Notes: generated by a model from the letters alone, not told the origin. Positions 24,477-34,622 are shown, numbered from the stretch's first letter. The stretch: 64,000 nt of DNA from Methylobacter luteus IMV-B-3098 (GCF_000427625.1 NZ_KE386569.1:3484789-3548788); one strand, 5' to 3'. Numbers and translations are program-made.

Positions 24477-25208
24477 ATGTTGCTAATACCAGCAATTGAT
24501 TTAAAAGAAGGAAAATGTGTCCGTTTACGGCAGGGGCGCATGGACGATGACACCGTGTTTTCGGATGACCCGGTAGCCGTCGCAGGCAAGTGGGTGGCTG
24601 CCGGCGCCAAAAGAATTCATCTGGTCGATCTGGACGGCGCCTTTGCTGGAAAACCCAGAAATGCCGATGTGATTCATGCCATCGCGGCCGCTTACCCAGA
24701 TGTGCCTGTGCAGATTGGCGGCGGTATTCGCGATGAAGATACGATACAAGGTTACCTCGATGCCGGCGTTCAATACGTTATTATCGGCACCAAGGCCGTC
24801 AGTGAGCCGCACTTTGTCAGGGATGTAGCGCTTGAATTTCCCGGCCATATTATTGTCGGGCTGGATGCTAAAGACGGCAAGGTTGCCGTGGATGGCTGGT
24901 CCAAGCTGTCTCGCCATGACGTAATCGATCTGGCCCAGCACTTTGAGGAAGACGGGGTCGAGGCGATCATTTATACCGATATTTCCAGAGACGGCATGAT
25001 GTCTGGCGTCAATGTCGAGGCTACTGCGAAGCTGGCGCGAGCTATTCGTATTCCGGTCATAGCTTCCGGCGGCATTACCAATATGGACGATATCAGAGCC
25101 TTGGGTGCTGTAGCCGGCGACGGCATTATGGGCGCCATTACCGGCAGGGCTATTTACGAAGGTACGCTGGATTTTGCCGAAGCGGAAAAACTGGCCGAGT
25201 CATTCTGA
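24477..25208 (+). CDS. hisA: ProFAR isomerase HisA
   Basis: 243-residue TIM barrel. It isomerises the N-glycosidic ProFAR intermediate (Amadori rearrangement). [20 protein letters not shown] holds the first catalytic Asp, [13 protein letters not shown] the first phosphate site, and [12 protein letters not shown] plus [13 protein letters not shown] the second half with the other catalytic Asp and the second phosphate site. It lies 24 bp after hisH and 8 bp before hisF. Confidence 0.97.
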   Translation: MLLIPAIDLKEGKCVRLRQGRMDDDTVFSDDPVAVAGKWVAAGAKRIHLVDLDGAFAGKPRNADVIHAIAAAYPDVPVQIGGGIRDEDTIQGYLDAGVQYVIIGTKAVSEPHFVRDVALEFPGHIIVGLDAKDGKVAVDGWSKLSRHDVIDLAQHFEEDGVEAIIYTDISRDGMMSGVNVEATAKLARAIRIPVIASGGITNMDDIRALGAVAGDGIMGAITGRAIYEGTLDFAEAEKLAESF

Positions 25209-25216
25209 AGAAAACC

Positions 25217-25993
25217 ATGAGCTTAGCTAAACGTATTATTCCCTGCCTCGATGTCGACAATGGTCGTGTCGTTAAAGGCGTAAAATTTGTCGATATCCGC
25301 GATGCCGGCGATCCGGTTGAAATTGCCAGACGCTATGACCGTGAAGGTGCCGACGAAATCACATTTCTGGATATTACCGCGACCCATCATGATCGTGACA
25401 CTATTGTGCATGTGGTCGAGCAGGTTGCCGGTGAAGTCTTCATACCGCTGACTGTGGGAGGCGGTATCAGAACGTTGGACGATATCCGTCGCATGCTCAA
25501 TGCTGGCGCCGATAAAGTCGGCATTAACAGTGCAGCGGTTTCTAATCCGGAATTTGTGCGCGAAGCCGCAGAGCGCTTTGGCTCTCAGTGCATCGTGGTC
25601 GCCATTGATGCCAAGAAAGTCAGCCAACCGGGCGAAGACAATCGCTGGGAAATTTTTACGCATGGTGGTCGTAAAGCCACAGGCATTGATGCCGTTGAAT
25701 GGGCCAAAAAAATGGTGGCCTATGGTGCGGGCGAGATTCTGTTAACGAGTATGGACCGGGACGGTACCCGGGAAGGCTTTGATTTGCTGTTAACGCGAGC
25801 TATCAGCGAAGCGGTGCCCGTGCCGGTTATTGCATCGGGCGGCGTTGGCAATCTCGACCATCTGGCTGAAGGCGTGATTGAAGGCAAAGCCGATGCGGTA
25901 TTGGCGGCCAGTATCTTTCACTTCGCTGAGTACAGTATTCAGCAGGCAAAAGAACATATGGCGTCACGCGGTATAGAGGTGCGTTTAACATGA
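25217..25993 (+). CDS. hisF: Imidazole glycerol phosphate synthase cyclase subunit HisF
   Basis: 258-residue TIM barrel, a structural relative of His[25 protein letters not shown] carries the first catalytic Asp and [15 protein letters not shown] the second. Phosphate-binding loops are [11 protein letters not shown] and [12 protein letters not shown]. With HisH it makes imidazole glycerol phosphate and AICAR. The stop overlaps hisI (ATGA). Confidence 0.97.
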   Translation: MSLAKRIIPCLDVDNGRVVKGVKFVDIRDAGDPVEIARRYDREGADEITFLDITATHHDRDTIVHVVEQVAGEVFIPLTVGGGIRTLDDIRRMLNAGADKVGINSAAVSNPEFVREAAERFGSQCIVVAIDAKKVSQPGEDNRWEIFTHGGRKATGIDAVEWAKKMVAYGAGEILLTSMDRDGTREGFDLLLTRAISEAVPVPVIASGGVGNLDHLAEGVIEGKADAVLAASIFHFAEYSIQQAKEHMASRGIEVRLT

Positions 25994-26382
25994 GCGCGCC
26001 CTGGCTTGATGAAATTCGCTGGACCGAAGAGGGTCTGGTACCGGTGATTGCGCAGCAGGCGGAAACGGGAAAAATACTGATGTTTGCCTGGATGAATCGT
26101 GAATCATTAGCTTTGACGGCCCAGGAAGGCTATGCCGTTTACTGGTCAAGATCGCGCAATAAACTATGGCGCAAGGGCGAAGAATCCGGCCATAGGCAGA
26201 AAGTGATCGGCTTGTTTCTGGACTGTGATGAGGACGTTATCCTGCTTAAAATTGAACAGGAGGGTGGTATTGCTTGTCATACCGGCCGCGAAAGTTGTTT
26301 TTATCGGAGTCTGGTCGATGGGCAATGGCAATCTGTCGAGCCGGTGTTGAAAAATCCTGAAGCTATTTATGGAAAGCAATGA
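25990..26382 (+). CDS. hisI: Phosphoribosyl-AMP cyclohydrolase HisI
   Basis: 130 residues, separate from HisE rather than fused as in enterics. The metal sites [30 protein letters not shown] and [12 protein letters not shown] are intact. It opens the purine ring of PR-AMP. Coupled at both ends by ATGA overlaps. Confidence 0.97.
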   Translation: MSAPWLDEIRWTEEGLVPVIAQQAETGKILMFAWMNRESLALTAQEGYAVYWSRSRNKLWRKGEESGHRQKVIGLFLDCDEDVILLKIEQEGGIACHTGRESCFYRSLVDGQWQSVEPVLKNPEAIYGKQ

Positions 26383-26705
26383 GCGACGTATTACATCAAT
26401 TGGCACAGATTCTGGAGCAGCGTAAGCAGGAGTCGGCCGACAAATCTTATGTGGCCAGTCTTTATGCGAAAGGGCTGGACAGTATACTGAAGAAAATCGG
26501 CGAGGAAGCCACAGAAACAGTCATTGCGGCCAAAGACGGCGATAAAAAGCAGATTGTTTATGAAACCGCCGATCTTTGGTTTCATTGCATGGTTTTATTA
26601 GCCGCTCAAGGACTGGGGCCGGACGATGTGCTGCAGGAACTGCAGCGGCGCTTTGGCTTGTCCGGACTGGAAGAAAAAGCCCAGCGTAATAAACAAGTTA
26701 AATAA
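26379..26705 (+). CDS. hisE: Phosphoribosyl-ATP pyrophosphatase HisE
   Basis: 108 residues, all-alpha MazG-like fold. [26 protein letters not shown] and [15 protein letters not shown] contain the acidic metal ligands. It hydrolyses PR-ATP to PR-AMP, the second step of the pathway. It is the last his gene; tatA starts 31 bp later, so the tat genes may share its transcript. Confidence 0.96.
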   Translation: MSDVLHQLAQILEQRKQESADKSYVASLYAKGLDSILKKIGEEATETVIAAKDGDKKQIVYETADLWFHCMVLLAAQGLGPDDVLQELQRRFGLSGLEEKAQRNKQVK

Positions 26706-26736
26706 GGCCGGCTTTGAGTCGGCATTTGGAGTTTAA

Positions 26737-26952
26737 ATGGGTATAAGTGTCACTCAACTGTTAATCGTGTTGGCCATTATCATGATTGTTTTTGGCACTA
26801 AGCGCCTGCGCAATTTGGGATCTGATTTGGGCGGAGCCATCAAGAGTTTTCGTGCAGCCGTTAAAGAAGGCAGCGACGAACAAAAAGTCGCCGAAGAAAA
26901 AGGGATAACCATTGACGGCGAAGTCACATCCAAGAAAAACGAAGAAGTCTGA
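26737..26952 (+). CDS. tatA: Twin-arginine translocase subunit TatA
   Basis: 71 residues: one N-terminal membrane helix, the hinge [26 protein letters not shown], then a charged tail. TatA oligomers form the passage for folded proteins with RR signal peptides. GGAG is placed before the ATG. Confidence 0.96.
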   Translation: MGISVTQLLIVLAIIMIVFGTKRLRNLGSDLGGAIKSFRAAVKEGSDEQKVAEEKGITIDGEVTSKKNEEV

Positions 26953-26954
26953 TT

Positions 26955-27281
26955 ATGTTTGATATCGGTTTTTCAGAGCTTTGTATGGTCGGATTAGTCA
27001 CCCTGCTGGTGGTTGGTCCCGAACGCCTGCCTAAAGTTGCACGGTATGCAGGATTCTGGATTGGCAAGACACGGCATATGATTGCCTCCGTTAAGGCTGA
27101 GATCAGGGAGGAATTGCAAGCCGAAGAAATGCGTCAGATATTTAAAGAGCAGGCGGAATTGAAAGAAGTCCGGCGCATGCTCGATGACGCTTCCGATGCG
27201 GCAAACGCCATAAAGTCTTCGCTTGAACAGTCGCAGCAAGAGAATGTAAAGCAGGTTAAGCAGTCGCATGAGTCAGAATAA
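26955..27281 (+). CDS. tatB: Twin-arginine translocase subunit TatB
   Basis: 108 residues: [33 protein letters not shown] shows the single helix with the Glu in the membrane and the GPERLP hinge typical of TatB, then a long amphipathic and charged helix. It forms the receptor complex with TatC. It begins two bases after tatA and overlaps tatC by 14 bp. Confidence 0.96.
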   Translation: MFDIGFSELCMVGLVTLLVVGPERLPKVARYAGFWIGKTRHMIASVKAEIREELQAEEMRQIFKEQAELKEVRRMLDDASDAANAIKSSLEQSQQENVKQVKQSHESE

Positions 27282-28077
27282 TTTTGAAGAAGAGGCTGCA
27301 GAGCAACCTTTTATCAGTCATTTGATTGAATTGCGCAACCGCCTTTTGCGTGTAGTTCTGTTTGTATTGGTTATTTTCGGCGGACTATCTTTCTATGCCA
27401 ATGATATCTATACGATTCTGGCTGGTCCTTTAATGCGGTACATGCCGGCCAATAGCTCGATGATCGCTATTGATGTCGCTTCGCCTTTTTTCACGCCATT
27501 CAAGCTGGCGCTCGTTTTAGCCGCATTTATTTCCGTCCCTTTTATTCTTTATCAATTTTGGGCCTTTGTCGCGCCGGGGCTATACAAGCGCGAGCGGCGC
27601 ATGGTTTTGCCGCTGCTAATTGCCAGCACGTTTCTGTTTTATTTAGGCGTAGCTTTTGCCTATTTTGTTGTTTTTCCTCTGATGTTCCAGTTCTTGACGG
27701 CGGCAGCGCCAGCAGGTGTCACGGTTATGACCGACATCACCAAGTATCTGGATTTTGTCTTGACAATTTTCTTTGCTTTCGGCGTTTGCTTCGAAGTGCC
27801 GATATTTACGATCGTCATGGTCTGGACAGGGCTGACTACTCCGGAAAGTCTGGCTGAGAAACGGCCTTATGTCATTGTAGGCGCATTTATTGTCGGTATG
27901 GTGTTAACGCCTCCTGATGCGATTTCGCAAACCTTGTTGGCAATACCAATGTGGATGCTGTTTGAGGTGGGATTGCTGTTTTCGCGCTTATTCGTACGCA
28001 AGCCGGATGATGCTTATCTGGATGATATAGCATTGGAAGCCAGAATGGATGCGATCGAAAAGCAGGAAGATGAGTAG
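27268..28077 (+). CDS. tatC: Twin-arginine translocase subunit TatC
   Basis: 269 residues, six membrane helices. [14 protein letters not shown] near the N-terminus and [12 protein letters not shown] in the first half are the conserved TatC signatures that recognise the twin-arginine signal. The C-terminus is charged and slightly longer than in E. coli. It ends the hisB-tatC run, convergent with a lipoprotein gene 13 bp away. Confidence 0.97.
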   Translation: MSQNNFEEEAAEQPFISHLIELRNRLLRVVLFVLVIFGGLSFYANDIYTILAGPLMRYMPANSSMIAIDVASPFFTPFKLALVLAAFISVPFILYQFWAFVAPGLYKRERRMVLPLLIASTFLFYLGVAFAYFVVFPLMFQFLTAAAPAGVTVMTDITKYLDFVLTIFFAFGVCFEVPIFTIVMVWTGLTTPESLAEKRPYVIVGAFIVGMVLTPPDAISQTLLAIPMWMLFEVGLLFSRLFVRKPDDAYLDDIALEARMDAIEKQEDE

Positions 28078-28090
28078 GGCTACAGAAAAT

Positions 28091-28696
28091 TCATAGTGCT
28101 CCGGCTTCGCGAAGTAATTTGAAAATATTGTCGGCCATTAGCTGATAGCCGGCATCATTGGGATGAATCATGTCGGATTTCAAATTATTGTTGCCCAGAA
28201 TGTCGGGCAGGGTATTGAGATCGACAGGGACATTCCGGTCTTCTGCAATACGCTGATAAAAATCCGCACTGGCCAACATCCATAGATTAGGCTGGGGCAC
28301 GCCAAGCATAACAACATCTATATGGCGGCTGGCGGCCTCTTCGACCATCTTGTTCAGATGATCGGCGGTTTGCTCAGGTGGAATTTTTCTTAACATATCA
28401 TTACCGCCATGTATCAGAATCAGCAACTTCGGCTGATATTCGTCAAGCAAAGCCGGAAGTCTTTTTAAGCCCTCACTGCTGATTTCACCGGGCACACCTT
28501 CATTAATCACTTTAAGTGAAGTCAGTTCGGCAAGAATATTGGGATAATCCTTGAGTCCGGATGCGCCTGTGCCATACGTCAGACTATCGCCAAAGGCCAA
28601 AATTACGGCATCATTGGGCAGTTTAGTCAGGTTTTTAGGGGAATCGCTGCAGGCCGTGAGCGAGAGGAAGATTAAAGATAATAATTTTTTTCTCAT
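28091..28696 (-). CDS. SGNH/GDSL lipoprotein hydrolase (TesA-like arylesterase)
   Basis: 201 residues. The N-terminus MRKKLLSLIFLSLTACSDSP is a lipoprotein signal with lipobox LTAC, so the protein should be membrane-anchored in the envelope. Block I is AFGDSLTYG (catalytic Ser), block III IHGGNDML, block V MIHPNDAGY (Asp and His). It is like TesA thioesterase/arylesterase, which is periplasmic in E. coli but not a lipoprotein. Its start is 17 bp from the divergent reductase start, so the two promoters must overlap. Confidence 0.88.
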   Translation of the reverse strand: MRKKLLSLIFLSLTACSDSPKNLTKLPNDAVILAFGDSLTYGTGASGLKDYPNILAELTSLKVINEGVPGEISSEGLKRLPALLDEYQPKLLILIHGGNDMLRKIPPEQTADHLNKMVEEAASRHIDVVMLGVPQPNLWMLASADFYQRIAEDRNVPVDLNTLPDILGNNNLKSDMIHPNDAGYQLMADNIFKLLREAGAL

Positions 28697-28713
28697 AATT
28701 CGGGATAGTGAAG

Positions 28714-29445
28714 ATGCAAAAAAACATTTTGATTACAGGTGCAGCAAAGCGCATAGGCGCTGCTTGTGCGCGGTTATTGCATAGTGAAGGCGGCAACATT
28801 GTTTTGCATTATAGATCGTCAAAAGACGACGCGCTGCAGCTTTGCAATGAATTAAATCAAAAGCGTCCTGATTCGGCAAAACTGATTCAGGCCGATTTGC
28901 TGAACATGCATGAATTGGAAGCGGTTGCCAGAGAGGCGGCCTTGGCTTGGGGTGGCATAGATGTGTTGATCAATAATGCCTCGGCGTTTTACCCAACTGC
29001 GGTTAATGATGTGAGCGAGTGGCAGTGGGATGAACTGTTGGGGAGTAATCTGAAGGCGCCTTTTTTTCTGGCGAAATCATTGGTGGAAACTCTTACAGAT
29101 AATAAAGGCTGTATTGTCAATATTGTCGACATTCATGCGGAGCGCGGCTTGAAAGGGTATCCCGTCTACAGCATTGCCAAAGCCGGGCTGGCGGCTATGA
29201 CTCGCGTTTTGGCTAAGGAATTGGGGCCGGTCGTTAGAGTGAATGCGGTTTCACCGGGAGCCATATTATGGCCTGAGAGTGAGTTGTCCGAACAAGACAA
29301 AGCTGAGATTTTGCAGCGGATCATATTAAATCGGCGCGGTGAGCCGCTCGATATTGCCAAGGCGGTGCTTTTTTTGATTAAGGATGCCGATTATATGACT
29401 GGGCAAATTCTTACCGTGGACGGTGGGAGAACCTTATTTTGTTAA
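28714..29445 (+). CDS. Pteridine reductase / dihydromonapterin reductase (FolM-like SDR)
   Basis: 243 residues from ATG 28714; a GTG six bases earlier is possible. Classical SDR: ILITGAAKRIGAACARLL with the Ala-Lys-Arg typical of pteridine reductases, NNASAF, then YPVYSIAKAGL (Tyr-x3-Lys). FolM/PTR1-type enzymes reduce dihydromonapterin or dihydrofolate with NADPH. It converges on and overlaps folK by 12 bp, which supports a pterin role. Confidence 0.85.
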   Translation: MQKNILITGAAKRIGAACARLLHSEGGNIVLHYRSSKDDALQLCNELNQKRPDSAKLIQADLLNMHELEAVAREAALAWGGIDVLINNASAFYPTAVNDVSEWQWDELLGSNLKAPFFLAKSLVETLTDNKGCIVNIVDIHAERGLKGYPVYSIAKAGLAAMTRVLAKELGPVVRVNAVSPGAILWPESELSEQDKAEILQRIILNRRGEPLDIAKAVLFLIKDADYMTGQILTVDGGRTLFC

Positions 29446-29934
29446 CATCCAGGAAGGTGTTATGCGTTTCTGCTTGAGGTTGGTTTTATCGAATTTATCC
29501 CATAGTTCGGCATAGCTTATATGGTTGATGGGATGTTTCAGAGTCGGTGCAATTTCCGCTAAAGGCTCAAGAACGAAGGCATAGCGCTCAATCTCATCAC
29601 GCGGTATCTGCAATTGCTCATCGCGAAGCACGAGATTGCCATAGAGGATCAGATCCAGATCCAGCGTTCGGGCGGTAAATTTTTGGCAATCGCGGGTGCG
29701 GCCTCGGTCCAGTTCGATTTGCCTGAGCTGTTGGGCAACTTCCTTCACGTCCAGATCGGAATCAAAACCTACAATCAGGTTATAGAATAGATCACCCGAA
29801 AATCCGACCGGCTCGGTTTCATAGATGCTTGAGACAATCAATTTGCCAAAGCGGTGTTCAAGTGCCTGTAGGCTGGCAGGAATATTCTTATCCCTGTCTA
29901 TATTGCTGCCAATGCTGATATAGCCGCGCGGCAT
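29434..29934 (-). CDS. folK: Hydroxymethyl-dihydropterin pyrophosphokinase FolK
   Basis: 166 residues. YISIGSNIDRDKNI at the start, then SSIYETEPVGFSGDLFYNLIVG and RDCQKFTARTLDLDLILYG, the HPPK signature with its ATP-binding Arg and Asp residues. It transfers pyrophosphate from ATP to 6-hydroxymethyl-dihydropterin in folate synthesis. It starts three bases after the folB stop, so the two are one operon. Confidence 0.95.
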   Translation of the reverse strand: MPRGYISIGSNIDRDKNIPASLQALEHRFGKLIVSSIYETEPVGFSGDLFYNLIVGFDSDLDVKEVAQQLRQIELDRGRTRDCQKFTARTLDLDLILYGNLVLRDEQLQIPRDEIERYAFVLEPLAEIAPTLKHPINHISYAELWDKFDKTNLKQKRITPSWMLTK

Positions 29935-29937
29935 GGC

Positions 29938-30291
29938 TTACTTTGCACCCCGCTCGATTATGATGCCTACATCTCTTGCGCTGCTAATAGCGCCCCTCTT
30001 GTTTAGTATGATTCTAACCCAAGATACATTAAATTCATTGCGGATAATCGTCGCGATTTCTTCAATGAGCTTTTCTACCAGAAAAAAACGGCTTTGTTCG
30101 ACAAAGGAAATAATGCGTTGGGAAACAGCCTTGTAATCAAGTGTGTATTGAATGTCATCGGTTTCGGCGGCTTTTTCAATGTCATAAGCCATCTCAATAT
30201 CAAGAACAATGGTTTGTTTGGTTTCTCTTTCCCAATCGTAAATACCGATAATGGTCTGAATTTCAAGCCCGCCTAAAAATATGATGTCCAT
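29938..30291 (-). CDS. folB: Dihydroneopterin aldolase FolB
   Basis: 117 residues. MDIIFLGGLEIQTIIGIYDWERETKQTIVLDIEM contains the substrate-binding GIYDWE motif, and the later VEKLIEEIA the catalytic Lys region. It makes 6-hydroxymethyl-dihydropterin, the substrate of FolK encoded next. It is divergent from plsY. Confidence 0.95.
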   Translation of the reverse strand: MDIIFLGGLEIQTIIGIYDWERETKQTIVLDIEMAYDIEKAAETDDIQYTLDYKAVSQRIISFVEQSRFFLVEKLIEEIATIIRNEFNVSWVRIILNKRGAISSARDVGIIIERGAK

Positions 30292-30384
30292 AGTGATTTC
30301 CGGTTATGATGTGCAATTTTAAAATCGGTTAAGTATCGGGGAAACAGCCCTGGCTTACAAGTTCTGAATGATAAAAGGTATAGA

Positions 30385-30969
30385 ATGTTTGAATGGTTGT
30401 TTGTTCCGGCTGCCTATCTGATAGGCTCGATTTCCAGTGCAATTATTATTTGTCGCTTGATGGGATTGCCTGATCCCCGCGAGCAGGGCTCGGGCAATCC
30501 GGGGGCTACCAATGTCATGCGCATCGGTGGGAAAAAAGCGGCCGGTATTACCTTGTTGGGCGACATGCTAAAGGGTTTGATCCCGGTCTATATAGCAAAA
30601 TCACTGGGAGTATCTACGGAATTGTTAGCTGTTGCCGGCTTGGCCGCATTTTTTGGACATCTTTATCCGGTATTTTTTGGTTTTAAAGGCGGCAAAGGAG
30701 TCGCTACGTCAGTCGGTGTATTGCTCGGCTTTTCCTGGTGGCTGGGGTTGTCATTCATGGGCACCTGGGTTCTGATCTACAAGCTGGGCAAAATATCCTC
30801 TTTATCTGCGTTGGTAGCATCAATTCTATCACCGGTCTATGCCTGGTTTCTTGTCGGGGATGTGGCGATAGTTGCGGCATCAGTAGTCATGATGGTGTTT
30901 TTGTTATGGCGACATGAAAGCAATATTCAACGTTTGTTATCCGGCGAAGAGGGCAAATTAAAGACCTGA
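30385..30969 (+). CDS. plsY: Acyl-phosphate:glycerol-3-phosphate acyltransferase PlsY
   Basis: 194 residues, about five membrane helices. The three conserved cytoplasmic motifs are seen: [36 protein letters not shown] and [22 protein letters not shown]. It makes lysophosphatidate, the first step of phospholipid synthesis. Its last 12 bases overlap the convergent tsaD end. Confidence 0.96.
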   Translation: MFEWLFVPAAYLIGSISSAIIICRLMGLPDPREQGSGNPGATNVMRIGGKKAAGITLLGDMLKGLIPVYIAKSLGVSTELLAVAGLAAFFGHLYPVFFGFKGGKGVATSVGVLLGFSWWLGLSFMGTWVLIYKLGKISSLSALVASILSPVYAWFLVGDVAIVAASVVMMVFLLWRHESNIQRLLSGEEGKLKT

Positions 30970-31968
30970 CAACTCGTTGATTGACCAGCGAGGCCGGGCA
31001 AAAATTTCAAGCCCTTGCTGCTGGCCGGCCAATAGTCGTTGGCAGCCGGCATAAGCAATCATGGCGCCGTTGTCGGTGCAGAACTCCGGCCGGGGAAAAT
31101 AGATTTCCGTATTTTCATGGTTAGCCATTTCGGTTAGCGATGTGCGTATATGCTTGTTGGCACTGACACCTCCGGCTACGACCAGCTTTTTTAGTCCGGT
31201 TTGTTTCAGGGCTCGCCTGCATTTGATGCTGAGCGTGTCGGCAACGGCATTTTGAAAGGCCATGGCGATATCGGCTTTATCCTGCTCGGTTTTTTGCGAA
31301 GTGTTGAGCGTATTCATGGTATAAGTCTTCAATCCACTAAAACTGAAATCTAGTCCCGGTCTGTCGGTCATCGGGCGCGGAAATTGAAAAACTGGCTGGC
31401 CGCGTTCGGCAAGCTTGGACAGTTTGGGGCCTCCGGGATAGCCGAGTCCCAGCATTTTTGCCGTTTTGTCAAACGCTTCGCCGGCAGCGTCATCGAGCGA
31501 TTCGCCCAATAAATGGTAATGACCAATACCGTCGACTTGCACAAGTAACGTATGTCCGCCGGAAATCAGCAAAGCGACAAAAGGAAAGGTCGGCGGTTTT
31601 TCTTCCAGCATGGGTGCCAGGAGGTGTCCTTCCATGTGATGAACGGCAATTGCAGGAATTTGCCATGACCACGCCAGACTGCGGGCTGTAGCAGCGCCGA
31701 CCAGCAGGGCTCCCATAAGGCCAGGGCCTGCCGTATAGGCGATGCCATTAATTTCGGCACTGGTTAGCTTGCTTTCTTGCAGGGATTGCTTAATGAGCGG
31801 GACTAATTTTCGGATGTGATCCCGCGAAGCCAGTTCCGGTACAACGCCGCCATACTCGCTGTGCATTTCGATCTGACTATACAATAAATGCTTGAGCAAT
31901 CCGTATTCGGCGTGATAAATGGCGACGCCGGTTTCATCACATGATGTTTCTATGCCTAAAACGTACAT
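30958..31968 (-). CDS. tsaD: tRNA threonylcarbamoyladenosine synthase catalytic subunit TsaD
   Basis: 336 residues, ASKHA fold. [16 protein letters not shown] at the start, [11 protein letters not shown] (iron-binding His pair), ISGGHTLL, and [12 protein letters not shown]. With TsaB, C and E it forms t6A37 on ANN-decoding tRNAs. It is divergent from rpsU with the promoter of the latter in the 107-bp gap, the classical gammaproteobacterial arrangement. Confidence 0.97.
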   Translation of the reverse strand: MYVLGIETSCDETGVAIYHAEYGLLKHLLYSQIEMHSEYGGVVPELASRDHIRKLVPLIKQSLQESKLTSAEINGIAYTAGPGLMGALLVGAATARSLAWSWQIPAIAVHHMEGHLLAPMLEEKPPTFPFVALLISGGHTLLVQVDGIGHYHLLGESLDDAAGEAFDKTAKMLGLGYPGGPKLSKLAERGQPVFQFPRPMTDRPGLDFSFSGLKTYTMNTLNTSQKTEQDKADIAMAFQNAVADTLSIKCRRALKQTGLKKLVVAGGVSANKHIRTSLTEMANHENTEIYFPRPEFCTDNGAMIAYAGCQRLLAGQQQGLEIFARPRWSINELSGL

Positions 31969-31975
31969 TGAGTTT

Positions 31976-32003
31976 TTGAAAATTGTAAAAGTAAAGGTAT
32001 AAT
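31976..32003 (+). promoter_or_regulatory. Promoter of the rpsU-yqeY-dnaG-rpoD operon
   Basis: TTGAAA (31976-31981), 16-bp spacer, TATAAT (31998-32003), close to the sigma70 consensus, about 70 bp upstream of rpsU and just outside the divergent tsaD start. Confidence 0.8.
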
Positions 32004-32075
32004 TAAGGGTTCTGTTTATTCAGTGGGTCGCAAGGCCTTTAATTTTTTAGATACTAACACATTTGGGTCATTAAT

Positions 32076-32309
32076 ATGCCGTCAGTTAAAGTTAAAGAAA
32101 ACGAACCTTTCGATATCGCGATTCGTCGCTTCAAACGTGCTTGCGAAAAAGCGGGCGTCTTGTCAGAAGTCCGTCGCCGCGAGTTTTATGAAAAACCAAC
32201 CGCAGAGCGCAAACGCAAAGGCGCTGCGGCTGTTAAGCGTCACCTGAAAAAATTGGCCCGTGAACGCTATGCATTGAAGAATTTACGTCGCGGACGTCCT
32301 CAGCTGTAA
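32076..32309 (+). CDS. rpsU: 30S ribosomal protein S21
   Basis: 77 residues, six more than E. coli S21. The core [34 protein letters not shown] is almost invariant in the family. The C-terminal tail ends [12 protein letters not shown], basic and longer than usual. First gene of the macromolecular synthesis operon. Confidence 0.97.
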   Translation: MPSVKVKENEPFDIAIRRFKRACEKAGVLSEVRRREFYEKPTAERKRKGAAAVKRHLKKLARERYALKNLRRGRPQL

Positions 32310-32324
32310 AGCAAGGTTAATGAG

Positions 32325-32774
32325 ATGGATTTGATATTAGATCGTATCAAGGATGATATGAAAGCCTCCATGAAAGGCGGCAATAAATCTAGATTGGCGG
32401 TGATTCGTTTAATTCTGGCCGCAACCAAGCAGGTTGAGGTTGATGAGCGGATTGAGCTGGATAATGATCGTGTTATCCAGGTTCTCGATAAGATGCTGAA
32501 GCAACGCCGTGAATCTATCCGACAGTATGCTGATGCTGGTCGAAATGATCTGGTAGAGATTGAAGAGGCTGAAATTTTGGTAATCCAGGATTTTCTGCCT
32601 CAGCCTCTTGCCGAAGCCGAAATTGACGCTATGATCAAAGAAGCGGTAGCAGAGTCTGGCGCGGTATCGGTTAAAGACATGGGTAAGGTCATGGGCTTGC
32701 TTAAGGCAAAAATGCAAGGTCGCGCTGATATGGCGATCGTCGGTGCGAAAATTAAGGCTGTCTTGGCCGAATAG
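32325..32774 (+). CDS. yqeY: YqeY-like GatB domain protein
   Basis: 149 residues, all-helical: an N-terminal IKDDMKASMKGGNKSRLAVIRLI helix pair, then the YqeY/GatB tail-like domain (KDMGKVMGLLKAKMQGRADMAIVG). GatB-type tails bind tRNA, and the family is often placed between rpsU and dnaG in bacteria other than enterics. It is thought to assist tRNA-dependent amidation or charging; the exact role is unproven. Confidence 0.92.
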   Translation: MDLILDRIKDDMKASMKGGNKSRLAVIRLILAATKQVEVDERIELDNDRVIQVLDKMLKQRRESIRQYADAGRNDLVEIEEAEILVIQDFLPQPLAEAEIDAMIKEAVAESGAVSVKDMGKVMGLLKAKMQGRADMAIVGAKIKAVLAE

Positions 32775-32805
32775 TTTGCTTGTGCCGATTTTGTCCGGGT
32801 AAATC

Positions 32806-34542
32806 ATGTCCGGTAGGATTCCTCGCGAGTTTATTGATGAGCTTTTAGTGCGGGTTGATATTGTCGATTTAATCGATTCGCACGTTCCTCTAAAAAAAAC
32901 GGGTGCTAATTATGTCGCCCGCTGTCCTTTTCATACTGAAAAAACCCCCAGTTTTTCAGTAAATCGCAGAAAGCAATTTTTTCATTGTTTTGGTTGTGGA
33001 GCCAGTGGTAATGCCATCAGTTTTTTGATGGATTTTAACCATTTAAATTTTGTCGAAGCAATTGAGGATTTGGCGGCTTTTGTCGGCCTTGACGTGCCTC
33101 GGGAGTCGGCAGTTTCTCAACCTGGGCAAAAGCAAAAGAAAGATGATTTGAGCAGCTTGTATCAGGTTATGGAAGATGTGGCGGCTTTTTATGTGGAGCA
33201 GCTGCGTATTGACGCTCAGGGAAAAAAGGCAGTTGACTATTTGAAAGTGCGAGGAGTTAGTGGCCAGATTGCCCGTGATTTTATGCTTGGTTACGCGCCT
33301 GGCGAATGGACGGCCTTGGCTGGTCGATTTAATCAGGCGTTGCTGTTGGAAGCTGGATTGCTGGTCAGCAACGAAGGTGGGCAGGTCTATGATCGGTTTC
33401 GCGGCCGGATTATGTTTCCCATCAGGGATAGACGGGCTCGTATTGTCGGGTTCGGTGGGCGGGTGCTTGATGATTCTTTGCCCAAGTACTTGAATTCTCC
33501 TGAAACATCCCTATTTCATAAAGGCAGGGAAGTTTATGGTCTGTACGAGCTTCTGAAAAAGAATTCGAAACCAGAGCGGATTTTAATTGTCGAGGGTTAT
33601 ATGGATGTTATCGCCTTGGCTCAGTTTGGAATTAATTATACAGTGGCAGCGTTAGGGACGGCGGCATCGCAAGCGCATTTTGATCTTTTGTTTCGGTTCT
33701 CCTCGGAGCTGATATTTTGCTTTGATGGTGATAAAGCAGGGCGCCAAGCGGCATGGCGAGCTATGGAGCCGGCTTTTTCCAGTTTAAGGGATGGGCGATT
33801 GATACGCATCATGCTGTTGCCGCAGAATCAGGATCCAGATTCGTTAATACGCTTGGAAGGAGTGGATAAATTTTCAGAGCGTGTACGGACGGCTACGACC
33901 TTGTCGGATTATTTTTTCGGGCATTTCGCGGAAGAGTTGAATTTATCTGAAATGGAAGGGCGTGCGCAACTGGTTGGCAGGGCTAAGCCATATCTGGAGA
34001 AATTACCGGAAGGTGTGTTTCGGGAGATGATGTTTGCGCGGCTTAAGCAATTATCGGGCTTTTCAGCGCTGGATGTTTCAACAAATGCGACTACACTTAG
34101 ACCGACGAAGGAAAATAATAAGCGTAAAGAGCATGATCGTCGACTATCATCGGCGCGTGTGGCGATTGCTTTATTGATTCAGAATCCAGGGTTGGCTGAG
34201 ATTGTTGAGCAGAGAGAGATTGATTGGCGCGGATTGGGGTTTCCTGGCATTGATCTGTTTAAGAGTGTGCTACACATGATTCTCGATAAAAAACCGGCGA
34301 ATGCTGCGGTTTTGGTTGAGTCCTACCGAGATGCGCCAGAAGAGAAATTAGTCAAGGCGCTGGCTTTTCTGGACTTGCTGGTTCCGGATGAGGGTATGGA
34401 GACAGTGTTTTGTGATGCACTGGATCGGTTGCTTGATCAGGCGCGAAAATCGAGCATAGATAGATTGCTAGCCAAAGCGAAAGTCAAGGGATTGGATGCA
34501 CAGGAAAAAGAGGTGTTGCGGAAAATGTTGGCAAACAAATAA
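32806..34542 (+). CDS. dnaG: DNA primase DnaG
   Basis: 578 residues. N-terminal CHC2 zinc domain (CPFHTEKTPSF and FHCFGCGASGNAISF), central Toprim RNA-polymerase domain (ILIVEGYMDVIALAQFG, ELIFCFDGDKAGRQAAWRA), and a C-terminal helicase-binding domain from about residue 440. It makes RNA primers for replication. 31 bp after yqeY, 80 bp before rpoD. Confidence 0.97.
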   Translation: MSGRIPREFIDELLVRVDIVDLIDSHVPLKKTGANYVARCPFHTEKTPSFSVNRRKQFFHCFGCGASGNAISFLMDFNHLNFVEAIEDLAAFVGLDVPRESAVSQPGQKQKKDDLSSLYQVMEDVAAFYVEQLRIDAQGKKAVDYLKVRGVSGQIARDFMLGYAPGEWTALAGRFNQALLLEAGLLVSNEGGQVYDRFRGRIMFPIRDRRARIVGFGGRVLDDSLPKYLNSPETSLFHKGREVYGLYELLKKNSKPERILIVEGYMDVIALAQFGINYTVAALGTAASQAHFDLLFRFSSELIFCFDGDKAGRQAAWRAMEPAFSSLRDGRLIRIMLLPQNQDPDSLIRLEGVDKFSERVRTATTLSDYFFGHFAEELNLSEMEGRAQLVGRAKPYLEKLPEGVFREMMFARLKQLSGFSALDVSTNATTLRPTKENNKRKEHDRRLSSARVAIALLIQNPGLAEIVEQREIDWRGLGFPGIDLFKSVLHMILDKKPANAAVLVESYRDAPEEKLVKALAFLDLLVPDEGMETVFCDALDRLLDQARKSSIDRLLAKAKVKGLDAQEKEVLRKMLANK

Positions 34543-34546
34543 TTTA

Positions 34547-34575
34547 ATGCCAAATAGCAAAGTTTATAGTACAAT
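34547..34575 (+). promoter_or_regulatory. Possible internal promoter for rpoD
   Basis: ATGCCA, 17 bp, TACAAT in the dnaG-rpoD gap. A 9-bp perfect inverted repeat (CGGTTCAGC / GCTGAACCG, 34579-34604) lies in the resulting leader. Internal rpoD promoters at this place are known in E. coli. Confidence 0.45.
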
Positions 34576-34622
34576 TTCCGGTTCAGCGAAGTCGTGCTGA
34601 ACCGAGCATTCAGTGAGTAAAT

